Shown here: piece after piece, positions 1-12,899 of the stretch
Numbering within the stretch: position 1 is the stretch's first letter
Layout: every line of letters starts with the position of its first letter
DNA from: Triops longicaudatus
Taxonomy: Eukaryota; Arthropoda; Branchiopoda; Notostraca; Triopsidae
Assembly: GCA_022885665.1 (NCBI GenBank)
Contig: JAGQDJ010000031.1
Location: forward strand, 558,001-622,000
Direction: 5' to 3'
Length of the DNA: 64,000 nt
The notes under the pieces: model-generated
Told to the model about the DNA's origin: nothing
Database searches by the model: none
What the model saw: only the letters and a program-made list of their open reading frames with translations
Position numbers and translations under genes: made by a program

Positions 1-215
1 TCGTTATGGGCTTACATAATGTTGGGTTGTGTTAGTGTGACTCATCTGGACCATTGCCGGTGGTTGAATTGCTTGTGAAATAGAACTATCCATACCGAGC
101 GTTGATGAATGTGAAGTTGTGTAACCAAAAATTCAAATGAAGAGTATAATTACTTTATAGTCTTTTCTTTCGGTTTTAAAGATAATTCACATTCTAGAAA
201 GCAAAACGTGGCAAG

Positions 216-630
216 ATGTTGAAACTAACAACAGTGAAAGTCTTGTTGGCACTGAGTTTCACAGCGTTTTTTTGGACGGAACAGCTCAGGTACCACGCAC
301 AATACCTGCTTTCCAATAGTGCCGTAAGCCGATAAAACGTTATAAAGTTCATATTTATTTCCACTTCCTTTGGCTTACAAACAAACCTAAAAGTTATACT
401 ACTTCAAGGAAAAGAATAATTTGAATAAATGCGTTTTGCGTTTTCGAAATTAAGTTGGTTTATTTTCCTAAAACTGCTTTAAGCATTTCTGTGAAGAAGT
501 GAAGCGTCAAGCGCAAGAGTTCCGAAAGAAAGAAATACGATTTGAAAAAGAGCTTACGCAAATGAAAAACTCAGAAACAAGGTTTCCAAGTCTCTTCATT
601 TGCTCAGAAGCATTCATGACAAGTTTGTAA
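216..630 (+). CDS. Candidate two-exon gene for a small membrane or secreted coiled-coil protein
   Basis: Exon 1 at 216-323 starts AAGATG and encodes MLKLTTVKVLLALSFTAFFW, a hydrophobic segment that could be a signal peptide or membrane anchor, then TEQLRYHAQYLLSNSA. The donor is GCC|GTAAGC, phase 0. A 160-bp intron ends CTGCTTTAAG. Exon 2 at 484-630 opens in phase 0 and encodes HFCEEVKRQAQEFRKKEIR and FEKELTQMKNSE, a charged helix, then stops at TAA 628-630; 84 residues in all. A strong GTAAGT at 641-646 hints that the real transcript could continue. I do not recognise the protein. Size and layout resemble small mitochondrial assembly factors such as PET117, but the residues do not match it well. 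It may also be chance. Confidence 0.33.
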
Positions 631-2774
631 AGTATGCAACGTAAGTAAGTATGCAACGAATTTTACACAATTTAAATGCGTTCGCCTCATTCACAGGGAT
701 TGATTTATGGAAAAGTTTATGGAAAAGAAGTCGCGGCGGAGAGAAGATATTTCTTCTTCAGATTATTTAATTCTAAGACAAAAGATATAGAGTTTATAGC
801 AAGCTTTTTTGTTTCTGTGTCTTTTCGTCTGGTCCAAACTTCTTTTCCTGTATTAAGCTGCGATTCTTTCTGAGCTCGTTGTCGGTAAAAAGAATCCTTT
901 TCACTACCTAATTAGGAATACTCCTTCCAGTAATGCGAAATTCTGCCTTTTGTGTGCAGATTTAGTTCCCTTTTCTTTGGTACTTTTACCAGAGAGAAAC
1001 CTTTTTCACACAGGGTCCACTTTCTAGTATTTCTTCTCTTGCTCTGGCTCTCAACGATAAATAGGAAATATTGGTTTATCCCCAAAGTAAGCTTGCTGGC
1101 ACTGTATTTAGCCCATAAAATTGGTACCGGGAGCTACAACTCCATTTATCTGCCCGATTTTTTTAATCGTACTTCAACAATCTGTTTTCTTCTTCATACC
1201 TACTTTGAAATATCTTTCTATGAAAGAAATAAAATAGAGAAACCAGGGAAAGAAGCAAAAGAGGAGCTGACGTCTTACTAGAGAAACTGCAGGGTTCTTT
1301 ATTCTTTCCTTCATCCCAAAAGGATTACTTGATGCCAACAAGTTTCTTACAGTCCCTATCTTCTTTACCCACCGTCGAACTAACACTGACCATCCTCTGC
1401 AACCTTTGACCTTCGGATAAAAAACTCGACATGGTAACTCTAGCCTACGGTACAGTTTACAGTTTGCTGGAAGAACGAGAATTACGCTCTTCTAGATAGG
1501 CTTTTTTATGTCCCCTTGTTGTGCAGAAATTCCCAACCCCTTCCAGTAACACCTCAGGGCTATTTCGTGGCAGGAACGGGGGTTTCGAGGGCTGTGTAAA
1601 GATTTGCTGCTGACCATTTCAGCAAATAGAGGTTTCTCAACTACTGGGCCTCCTCTTCTCCCCGCCCTTAACCCTTGCAGGGACGAACAAAAAACGGGTA
1701 GTATTGCTACGGCTGCTCCTTAAGCCAGCTACCCAAGAAAAAACTTCTTTCCGCCTTTGCGACAATATAACCCTCTTTTTTCAAGGTTTCCGTTCCCTTT
1801 ACTCTCTCTTCTTATCCCTTTAACCCAGACATGTAATCTAGAAAGAGAAATAAAAACTAAACATCAAATTCTTTCTCTTTTTTGCCCTCTCTTCTAACGA
1901 AAAGTTTGGCCAGTAAACCCATAAGCGTGGATAACATATCTGCCAAAGGAAGAAAAAAAGTCATACTCTTCGTTTTCAGCAGTGTAGCCACGGTCGTTGT
2001 GAAATACGTCTTCTTATACAACTTGTGTCACTAAATTTTGCACACATCAAGAACCTTCGATATTAGACTATATTTGTCAGAATTCAGGAATGATGAATAC
2101 AGAGGAGAATTAAATATGCGATAATTACTTATAGTAAGAGCCATCTTTCACATTCAGTATAACGACACGAAGTAACTGCTCTCTAGAAACGGCAAGGATT
2201 GATTTATTCACTTGCAGGAACTTCTAACGCGCATTGTCATCGTGCTTTCTGCAAACGCCCTTTCTAAATTTTTAGGGGGATTCTGGATTATGGAGCACAT
2301 TTTCCTTTTTACCCTTGCGTTAGAAAGGGTGCAAACATCGTTACGTGTAACGAGAATTTGGAATGAATTATGATCGCCTTTTTTGTTGAATTTATTACCA
2401 ATTCAATACAATGTAATAAGAATCGAAATTGTGAGCTGCAGAATAAAATCAGAATAGGTAACTAGTTCACTTTCACAAAGTAAAGCTGTCATGTGGCAAC
2501 AACGCATTATGTTGTGTAAAAGACTTGGTTATGAACAGTTTTGCTGGATCAGCTCCGCGAATAAGACTTTTTCTGACAGCGTGGGCCCTTCACTTACATT
2601 GAATTTCCCTGTAGCCTCTGCTTCGCTGTAAACCCCTTTTTTCCTTTTGTTATCTTTCATCTTTTCTTATTTCGTTCAATGTGAAATTGAGCCAGTCTGG
2701 CTCTGTCTGCGACATGGGGAAATTACAATTGGGGGCTGCGGTATTGCTGCAGCCACGCAGAGATGAAGTTGTGG

Positions 2775-2791
2775 GAGAGAGAGAGAGAGAG
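2775..2791. repeat. (GA) dinucleotide microsatellite
   Basis: Uninterrupted alternating G and A over 17 bases. Confidence 0.85.
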
Positions 2792-5700
2792 GAAAGCAAG
2801 TCCTCACTGGAGTATTTAGGAATGCTGAATCGTTTTCACAGCAAAAGTACGAGAAACTTTTGTGTAAGTGTTGGGAGGGCACAACAGTGAGAACAGCTGC
2901 TTGTTTATCAAATGCGCTACGAGCTCTTTCTAATCTTGTCAATCTCTTCCCAATGCGGGTGTGACAGTTGCTTTTTCGTGCGTTCGGACTGTATGAGGAC
3001 CGTTACTGCGATTTTGAAAGGGGAAGAAGTACAATATAGTGGGAAGAACTGCGGTGAGCAGGAAATTGAAGAAATCCTGACGGGGAGGAGTTTGAAAGCA
3101 CAAGCTGGTAAGACTGCGGGGTTAAAAAGAGATAATAAAAGCAGTTGTTCTGTGACACCCCGAAATCACATAAGAAGCTCAGTGTCGTCGTCATTAACGA
3201 GACCTAATTACTGCAGTTGAAACTCCCAGCATACTGTACGTTCTGCAGCTTTGGTTTATGCGACAGAGACAAACAAAACTGAAAGGGCGAGTACATAGGG
3301 ACACATGTGTGCACAAGCTCACGCCACGAGAAGTAAACAGTTAAGTATTATGTTTGTAAGGAAATAAGTCGCGAATCGTAAAGGAACTAGCTACAGAAAA
3401 TACATTAACTGTTATTTTCCTTAGTCTTCGCACGGAGAAAAGTATTGATTACTTTTTTTCTACCGTAACTAGCAGAGTTATGGGATATTACTTTTATTTT
3501 TTTAGAGTAATTTCAGTGTGGTAATCCATTGAATGATAAAACTTATTCAATTTACACTGCAATAGTGGCTTTGCGCGGGTGATTCGTTGCAATTTAAAGA
3601 TTTCTTTTTCTTCGTATTGAGGCTTATCAAGTTGTAGGAATTGCGGGAAATAGGTCTCGGCTTTTATGTTTGGGCTCTCCAGCTCGACATGCAGAATACA
3701 TATCGGCAGAGTTTATACTGTAGTACTGCAGAGCACAAGCGTACCGCTGTGGATCTCTACGGTGATATGGAGAGCCACTGCATGATAGAGTACAGGAGTG
3801 GTCAGTATAACACGACATTTCCCCGAAAACTTTCAAGTAACGATACCATTCAAATTTAATAACGAGATCAAGAGTTTCACTAGGTAAACTAGAAGAGTTT
3901 GTTTAAACCTGTTCTAGGCTTGCAATTCTGTTAGCTTCTGATGAATAGTGCGACAATGGAGTCAATTTACCTCCGCTCTCAGAAATACGGCGCCGCTCGT
4001 GTTCTCTTTGAGCTACGATGTATGATTTTCTCCTGCGTTACTTTACTCAGCATTGTTCACTACTTTTGCATCTTTTCCAGAAAAATAGAGAAAATAATAT
4101 TGACGAGTAAATGACATCTCAATGTTATTTCCGAGAAACTGACTTACAGTACGATAAGTTATTTCCACAAGATGTTCTGAGAGCGGAAACTCAGCAGATA
4201 AGGCAAACAGAGAAAGTAATCCAAAAAGAAGTACGGGAAAGAGTCAAGAGTGGTGTCTCATCATGAGTAGTGAACCATTACTATCACCATTCCACAAAAA
4301 TCACAAACGCATAACTATAATGTTCACAGGTATAATTTCCGAATTATTTTTTAACTCTAGTTAAGTCTTGTGATTTAATCATTAGTATAACATCACGTCA
4401 TTTCTTTTCATTCTCGAGTATGTCGAAGATATTTTTTCACACTTTTGCACAGGAAATAGTTAGAGTTTCATGTTTTTTTTTGCATTTGTTTCGTAATTTT
4501 TCTTTGTTTTAGAGATATTGCAGTACATGTTTCCTAGGAGATTTTTTTCTTAAAGATGTGTGAAAGCGAATATTGAGGATTTGAAAATATATTTTGTGAT
4601 TGCGTGATTGCGTTGGTGAGACTGGGAAACGACCTGTTTAGGTTTGCAAATCGCGAAAGATTGTTTCGAGGTTCTAGAATTCGTAAAAATAAATCTAATA
4701 CTTTCAAATTTGTTTCGCATTTTCTGTGACATGTTTTTTCTAAAAGGCTTATTGTTTCTTTGAGGTATATCTGACTTTATTGCTTTTCTTCCATTCTTTG
4801 GTTGCCAGAACTAGTATTGTGGTACTTTTTTCCCTCTCAATACTATTTTACTTTTGTAACCCTTATTAAAGCTTCCAGAAAAGCTCATAGGGCGTTTTTC
4901 AAATAGCTCAGTCAACCGGCTATAGGCCTATTTACTAGTTTGACTTTTCATAGGCAGTTCTTACTGCATCGCCTTCGCTTTTTGCATGACTTACATAAGC
5001 ATTTTTCTTGCTAGTGCTAGAGAATCTTACTGAAGCTAAATGATTTTTTTTTAATTTCAACTCCTGATCTTATTGTCGCATCGCTGCTTAAAAGTGTCTA
5101 ACCAACAATTAAAAGCGTACATATTATAAGGAAGTTTATGACAAATGTACACAACTTTTACGGCCACATACTAAATTCTTACGTAGAATATATAACATTT
5201 CTGCTAACTTAACAGATAACTATATTTCATAACTTTTTTTTCATGGAAATAATTAGCCAACCAGTTTGAGGAAAGTCTCCTAAGCTCAACAAAGATATTT
5301 AAGGCACGACGACGCTTCAATCTGTTTGGAAAAGTTTCAATGCTCACGGCACGGTGATTTTCACAAGCTTCCAAAAGAAATACGTATAGATGTACATTCC
5401 TTAGGCTATTGTAGAAATTTTTCTTCAAAGGAAAATCCCTTCAATAAACGTTGTCCGGTGATTCCTCTTTCACAGTGTTGAGCCAGAATTACAAAAAAAA
5501 AGGGCGGACTATCCTGTTTGCCACGCAGTCTTTATTTTGACATCGTTCTTGCTATGAAACGTATTAATTCGAGTCCATTAATCCTTGCCTTTCCCACTGT
5601 TTGTCGTGTCACTGTCTTAATTCATCGTCCCCGCTTTTCACGTACTGGCGTTTGCCTCTCTGTGTCCTTTCTCTTCCTGTTTTATTCTTCAAAAACCGGC

Positions 5701-8700
5701 GAAACCAGGCGTATAATACGAGCCCAAAAGTACTGTACGAGGTAGTCCATAACTGCAAAAGCTCTGGCTCCTTCCCCCATTCTCTTACGTAAACCAAAAT
5801 GAGTGGGTTGAATAACAGATCTTACTACTCTTGGAGAGGTCGTAGCCCAGTCTGTTATGTTTGCTTTGCCTCCCAAGTCCGTGAAAAGCCGCTCATTCAT
5901 TATGCATGGTATTTTCTCCTCTAGCTTCTCGAACTCTTAAATAAGCTTCCTAAATCATGTGCGTGTATGGGAAAGCGAAAACCACCAACCCTCTCCTACA
6001 ACCCTTTTCGTACTTAAATTCACCCCGCATAAAAATAATTTTACAGGAAAAACACGTTACTAGCCTATAATTTCTGCAATTGTACTAACCAAACTGAACC
6101 ATGTGAAATATCTTTTTTCCCCCACAATACCTTTTTTCTGAGCTACAAAACTTCATTAGTACCACTCCGCAGCCTTCCTTTCACCCACTCGTAAAAAGAA
6201 CAAGTATTGCTGCCTTATAAGAGGGCTAGGAATGAGATCCAATACAAAAACAGTATCCCCGAGGCAGTAATAAAAAGTTGAGATGGACGTGTAAGTGTAA
6301 GGCAGAAAGTAACCTCACTTTCAGAGGAAAAGGGGACAAATATAACCTGCGCTGACTGACAGTTAGAAGCTAACAGCCCCCTTTTAACCAGCACTCGGTC
6401 TTTTCTTAGTCGGCCAGTACCTCTTACAGGAATGTAACGCTTTGCTCACCGCTAGGAGAACAATCGCAAGAGGATCATGAAAGGAGCAAGTACTGACTCA
6501 CAGAATACGGAGTTATGAAATCAGTAAATGCCACGAGATTATTTTTTTGACATAAATAACTTTTAGTTAGCCAAAAGCTGGTATTTATTTGAAAAATGTT
6601 AAGAATTGACAAAGCTATTCGTCATACATCAAGCTCGATGAACGTAAGTGATATTTAATCTAGTAGGGAGGATGCTCCAAGAACTAGTTTTGTTTATAGC
6701 CGCAGCCAATACCGTCCGACGTTAATAAGAAATGCGGACAGCATTCCTTCTCAAACCAAGCATCTGACTGGAGAAACTTATAAGCAAGAATATTTACAAT
6801 GAATTTTTTTGTACAATTGAATGTTAGAAATTTTTCTCTTGTACAAGAGGCAGTACAATACTACTGGCGCCTTGTAACTCCCGCTGAAAGTCGTGAGCTT
6901 TTGCTGGCAAAAGTTATGCCTTCCATTTCTGGTAGCATTCTCGTGTATAGTGTCATGGCCGGGTTTTATAGTTGTCAACCTGGCGCCCATTGTTAGATAT
7001 GCATTCTGCAGTCCTCGACCCTACTCTCCCTTCTTGAAAAAAAAAGGTGAAGAATTACGGGCAAGACAGGAAGCACTGGACTGGAAGATTTCTTTTTTCG
7101 CAGGGTGTGAGGACTTGGTTATTCTCGAAAGAGGGAGGTAAAGGGGAAGAAGCTCATGTCTAGTACTTTTTTCGTAGTGATATTCTACATCGTAAGACAT
7201 GCAGAAACGTGTTTTTTTCTTCCCTCGGAAAACGATGCAATATTTCTTTTCTGTTAGTCAAGTACTTGGCTTTTCTTTTGCTCCCGAAAGCCTTTCGCTG
7301 CTCGTCCCTTCAACCTTTAGCCGTATCGACAGTAATGTCTTTAGCATCAGTTTCTGTCAAGAATTTTCACTTCGTCCTTCAATCTGACATGGCAGTAATT
7401 GGCACCGCCTCTGCTCAATTGTTAGAAACAAAAAATCCGGCCTTGGACATCTTTACCTTAAACAAGGGCCAAAGCCGTGAAGCCAGTATTCAGAAAATGG
7501 ATTTTTTTTCCCCAAAATAATAGTAGTCCGAAAGCAATTTCTTCGCTGCTTTCAAAGACCTTTCCGCATCAGGAAGGATAAAGGACTTTGAACTTCGTAC
7601 CAAGAACACCAAAGTCAGCACTTAGCTCCCTTGGGGGAGTACTGGCACTCACTTTATCTTAGTAATTCTCAGCAATTGCTACAAAAGTACGTGGAAAACT
7701 TTTCCAATCGTATAAGGCTAACATAAAGTTTAGCAGAGAAATTTATCCATCAAATATGGTACACCCACTTTTTTTACGCTACACTCATTCTCCAGTTCCC
7801 GGACGCTATCTACCGACGAATGATTTACTGCTGACAAAAGTTAGAAAAGTACACTCGATGGGAAGCCGTAACTTGCAATTTACCGGACAAATTGTTGGGG
7901 GTAAAACACTTTTCTCTAGTGGAATCCAAAACATGCTGAAGTCATGATAGTTTGGGAAATTTGGATGAAGTACTGCCTGACTTTGAAACAGTCAGGAAGT
8001 TCACAGTTGAACCCGTGACGGTGGTAGAAGCCTCACTGGGTACTATAGCGTCCTTCGCATTGAGGCAAAGAAGGCCAAAGGGGTTTTGAAAAGGGAGGTT
8101 AGCATGAAGAGCAATCAATGAAATGAAGTGCGCAGACGCGTCCGTCGCCAGATAGCACCTTGGTCCCCCTGTGTATTTATGTTAGGAAGGGAATTACTTT
8201 GGAGCCTGTAACCGCTTGACAAAAGTGCACACATACACAGAGGGAGGGAGTCGGAGAAAAAAGGCAAAGAAGAGAAAGAGCGAAAACATCCCCCCAAAAC
8301 GCCCCATTTGCCCACTCTTTACGCTAGTCTCCGAACTTACCAGGAAGGTCGCAGTGCTAGGCATTTTGCGAAGTTTTTATGGCTTGTAGAGTTATTTCTT
8401 GCTTTTGTTTTTCTTGGGAATATGTGTGGGGATCTAGGAGGAGGAAAAGCTTCTTTGTCGTTGAACTTTCTTTCCGCCCATTTATGATATTAAATTTTGC
8501 AGGAATGGACTTTCTCTGCTTTTATACTGGAATATTTGCTGTAAGAACCAACGTAGTTCCTAACCCCGATGGTGCAAAGAGGTCGAAACAAAAGAACATT
8601 AAATGCCACCATGACAATGTGAGATACTCTTAAGTATCGAAGACGGGAGTGGTTATATTAGGTTATTAAAACACTTTATTGCTCTGTTTATGCACGTTCA

Positions 8701-11700
8701 AATATTTCTTGCGCTCCTCGAATAGTTTCACGGCTAGTTTCTAATATCTTCCACTTAAATATCTATGAACAGCAGCCATTATTATAAAAGCGTAACCCTG
8801 TTAAATGTGTCATCTAATGTGAAGACAGGTTAGTTCGCATTGAGATGCGATTCTTAATTAAAGTGGACTCAATAATCTTACATCCTATTTTTGTGGTAGA
8901 GGCACAACACCTTCCCAAGTCTCCCCAAATTTTATAAGTGATATCTGCTGTTTAACTTATGCGAATCGCGATTTTGGTTTATTCCGAGGTTTGCAGCGAC
9001 AGTACAAGTAATTAATTTACTAGATTATTCTTCAAATGGTTTGATATTGCGAGCACTTTCAATGTTCTATGAAGTCTTACCTATTTCGTTTAACTTTTAG
9101 AAAATTCGATCACATGATAAAAATAAGGGCTTTGCTACTCCCAACACAAGAATAATCCAAAAAGCTTTTAGTTTTTCACATTCTTCCGGTTTTTGTAAAG
9201 TGTATCATACTCCAACGCATAATACACACATTTTCTCCCAAGATACACAAAGATAGTAACAAGGATTAAGGTTACGAACGGCGCAGATGTATCTCTAGGT
9301 TTTTCACATCTTTCACAACTAGTTGCTTAAATTTTCACATTTTTTGCTGCTCCTTGGCTTGAAGAAATTCTTGTATTTTTGCACAGTCCTCATGGCAGAT
9401 GTCCACCAGAAATGAAGCAATAGTGACACTGTATGCCACATTTCTGTGGTACTATATTTTAGTGTTCTACAAGGCATTCATGGACTACTGATTGTACTTT
9501 CTCTTTGATTGCAAATTATTTAAGTGCAAAATTCAAATTTCTATGCTTTGCAAAGCCACACGGGAATATTTTGGCCGTGAATCAAAGCGTTTTGAAAAAC
9601 AGGTAATCTCTATTTCGAACATCAACAACTTAACATTCGGATTCCTGAAGCTCATTAACTCTTCTTTTGTAACGCCATCTAAACATCTGTCGATAGGTGC
9701 TCCCTCTTTTCTCTTGCATTTTTTTTTTTCAAGAGGCAAACTACCATTACCGCTTCGGAACGAAATTCGAAACCTTACAAATAATACAGCAAGTAGCAAG
9801 CAATTCCAAGCTTAGTTCTAAGAAGAGAAGTTTCTGCATAACTCAAAGACATGTATCCCTATTATTATTACATCGTATCCATTAACATTGTTAAAGAAAT
9901 GTAGGACAAAAGATCTACTTTCACTTAGGGCTTGAAAAGTATTTTGTTCTTCCATTCATGCAAAAAATAGAAATTTGGCTGCTTGTTATCCGTCGAAACT
10001 TGTCAAGCAATCTCTTCCCTTCAGTTCCTTGCGCTTCAGCCGGCTAATCGACCCTCTCCTCTCCATTTTTTCCGTATTCCTTAAATTTGTTCCCCTTTTT
10101 ACAAATCAGCTCTCTACAAGTAAAACCAATGAAAAACTCTTTTAAGTGTATTATAGTTTCCGCTTGAAGCTCCTGGAAGCTCTGATGAGACTTTCAAGAA
10201 CATGCTTGGCTGTCAAAAGCCCAGCCGCCTTATTTTCTTGCCTAAATCAATGTGCATTCACCCTCGATTGTTGCAGTTATTACAGAGATTAGGACACACC
10301 TCTTTGCTTCCGATTTTTTTGTAAATTTTTTCTCTTTCCCAGCTATGACTGTATTCTGAAATGAACAAATTTTTAGATGGTTCTCTAACGACTGTTAAAG
10401 AAAATAAGCGAAATACGAAACATGCCTAACTCTCTTCCAAATGTACAGCTCTGTGAAAAAGGCAATACTGCTGTTAAAGGGGGAATCATTGTTTTTCGGA
10501 AGCAAATATTCTTCGGATATAAGTGGTTGCCATGGTTTTATCTTTCATTTCTGAACAATAAGTATGCACAGAGCTTTCAATTGCATATTACGAAACGGGT
10601 GAGCTGCATAATATGTCTCTGTGCCTGCGCTCGCAAACACGTGTTCCTACGAGTGTTCAAGAGTAGTCTTTCCTTACGGGCGAGCTTAATTTCACGCCTG
10701 ATGATTAGTTCAGGATTAGTTGACTCATGTACGGACGACATTTATCCGACTGGCAACTTTTCAAGATATTTCTGTGGCAACAGCTAAGCTGCTAAAAGCT
10801 CCATATGCTGGAACTTCGCACGAAAGTCAAACACGCAGCCCGCAAAGTAATTGGCCATACAAAGAAATTGCTGTGCCAAGGTATAGAAATGCCAACTGAG
10901 CGGAAAAGGGCTCGCACGTTAGTGAGTGTGGTACTAGCTTAGTCCGAAGTAATTCTACAAGAAGATAACGTCTGTAAACTTTCTACTTCTGTTTAAGATA
11001 GAAAGTTCATGTGACATATCAAAAGATGTCTCCGAAGTCCAACGACTTGTTCTCATGACCCTTGCTTGAAATAAAAGAGGAACACCTAGCAGTAAGGTAC
11101 TGGCAGATACTCGAAGACCTAAGTTGCGGTACAAGTTTGCAGACATCGATTTTCCTTTTTCTGCACTTTTGCCCTTGTCGTTTCGGTAAATAAAATAAAA
11201 GACCAATCAACAAGGGAAAGTCTTTGATAATTACTGGTCTGAACCAAGTATTCTCTTTATTTTACCCCGAGAAAATATTAGAGACAGGAAAAAGGAGTAA
11301 ATATTTAATTCTACAGTCACAGGGACAGAAACCCTGCCGTCATCTTCATCACCCCCTCATAATAGTGAAAAATTGCCCGCCAATCAATAGCTGGGTTTTG
11401 CATGGTTTCTAGCTCTGTACTACTCTTTTTGTGGCTATTCCTTCGGTAGTTGTTTCTTAATTTATAGAAAAAAGAGCTAGTACCGGCACATACTGCCTAT
11501 TCAGTACCACTTTGTAGCTGAAGCTCTCAAAGTTCCACAGCCAATCACTATTTCTTGCACTGCTGTGAATATACAACCCGTCACTGCCATTTCCTCAAAC
11601 ATTTTTGACTCCTTCAACACCAACAAACTTACGACGCAAGCCAATTGGTAGACATACGCCTCGCCTAGTGGCACTGAACTTTAGCGGCCCATTATAAGTT

Positions 11701-12857
11701 ATGTAAAAGGCTAAGTAAACTAATTGCTGTAGCTCTCTCACGGTCTCAGAAACCTAGGAAACCCCTTTCTACTCTGTGGAATATTCAAAATGAGAAGTTT
11801 TAAAACCCCTTTGCCTCTCAAACAGCTTATTATAGCCGAGCTTAAAATTTTCCTGTTTATGAAGCAAATATTGGTAGATAAAGAGGTATTCGCCCCCTTC
11901 TATTTTTCTTCAGCCAGTGATGGGTGTGAAAACCTTGCGCTTTTCCCACAAAGAGCAGGGAAAAATAAGAAATGGAAGAAAGGGAGGTGAGGCAATAAAG
12001 CCACAAAGAATCAATACAGACCACCTATTAGAGAGAACTGCCACCTTTTTCCACATATCCAAAGCAATACAGGTGTACTGGTAGATAGTAATCCATAATT
12101 TATCTGCCCCCAACTACACTTCTCAGTACAAGCAAGACGCGACGGTTCGAAGAATTACTGCATAACCAAAGGATTGCTAAGATAAAGAAATAAAAGTCGT
12201 GGCCACCGTCGTTTCCCTTGTGCACGAAAGAATATGAATGGAGACACCGAAGAACTTTTATTATAAGACAGGAAAGGATGAGTGAATGTGAAAAATCTCT
12301 TTAGTGTAGTTTTACGAGGTTATAGCTGCAGCGATGTCGAAGAAATACAGGCAGCTTGTACTTTTGTAACTGGTCTACGGTGGTTCTTGGGGAATGACAA
12401 GTCATTCCTCATTCCTTTGTGCAGGTTTTTCTTCGCTTTTTCATTCCGTGCACAGCAAGAGGAACATAAATACTTGCAAAATTTCTTAGATTACAGACAG
12501 AAATGGTCACAATTACGGGGTACCAGGCTACCATAAGATGCTGCGTTGCCTGTCTTAATCCTCTTTTCTCGCGTCATTGTTTTCACCCAAAGAAAAGATT
12601 CGCTTTGGCGTCCTGAGATAGGGATACGGAACTTATTACTGCTTGCTGCAGCAATTTTACAAAGCTTCTTAAGTTGGCCTTCCCTCAGACTTTACCATCG
12701 TTCAATGCCTGATACCCTTTTTTAGTTATACAGAAATACAAGCGCAGCAATTCTTCCACAGTGTGGGAACAGAATTAATAGTGTCTTCCAATATTTCGAA
12801 GCCATTATCGTCCAATAGTTAAGTAACAGGAATACAGATTTATACTCCAACTTTCTC

Positions 12858-12899
12858 AGTGTTTTTTTTATTTTTGTTTTTATTATTTATTTTTTTTAA
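12858..12899. repeat. T-rich low-complexity tract
   Basis: About 40 bases almost entirely T with a few A and two G. Confidence 0.7.

Noticed and set aside
10422..10787. 121-codon + strand ORF, the longest away from the neuroligins
   Set aside because: No recognisable motif or splice context; the length is near the chance maximum for 64 kb of AT-rich DNA.
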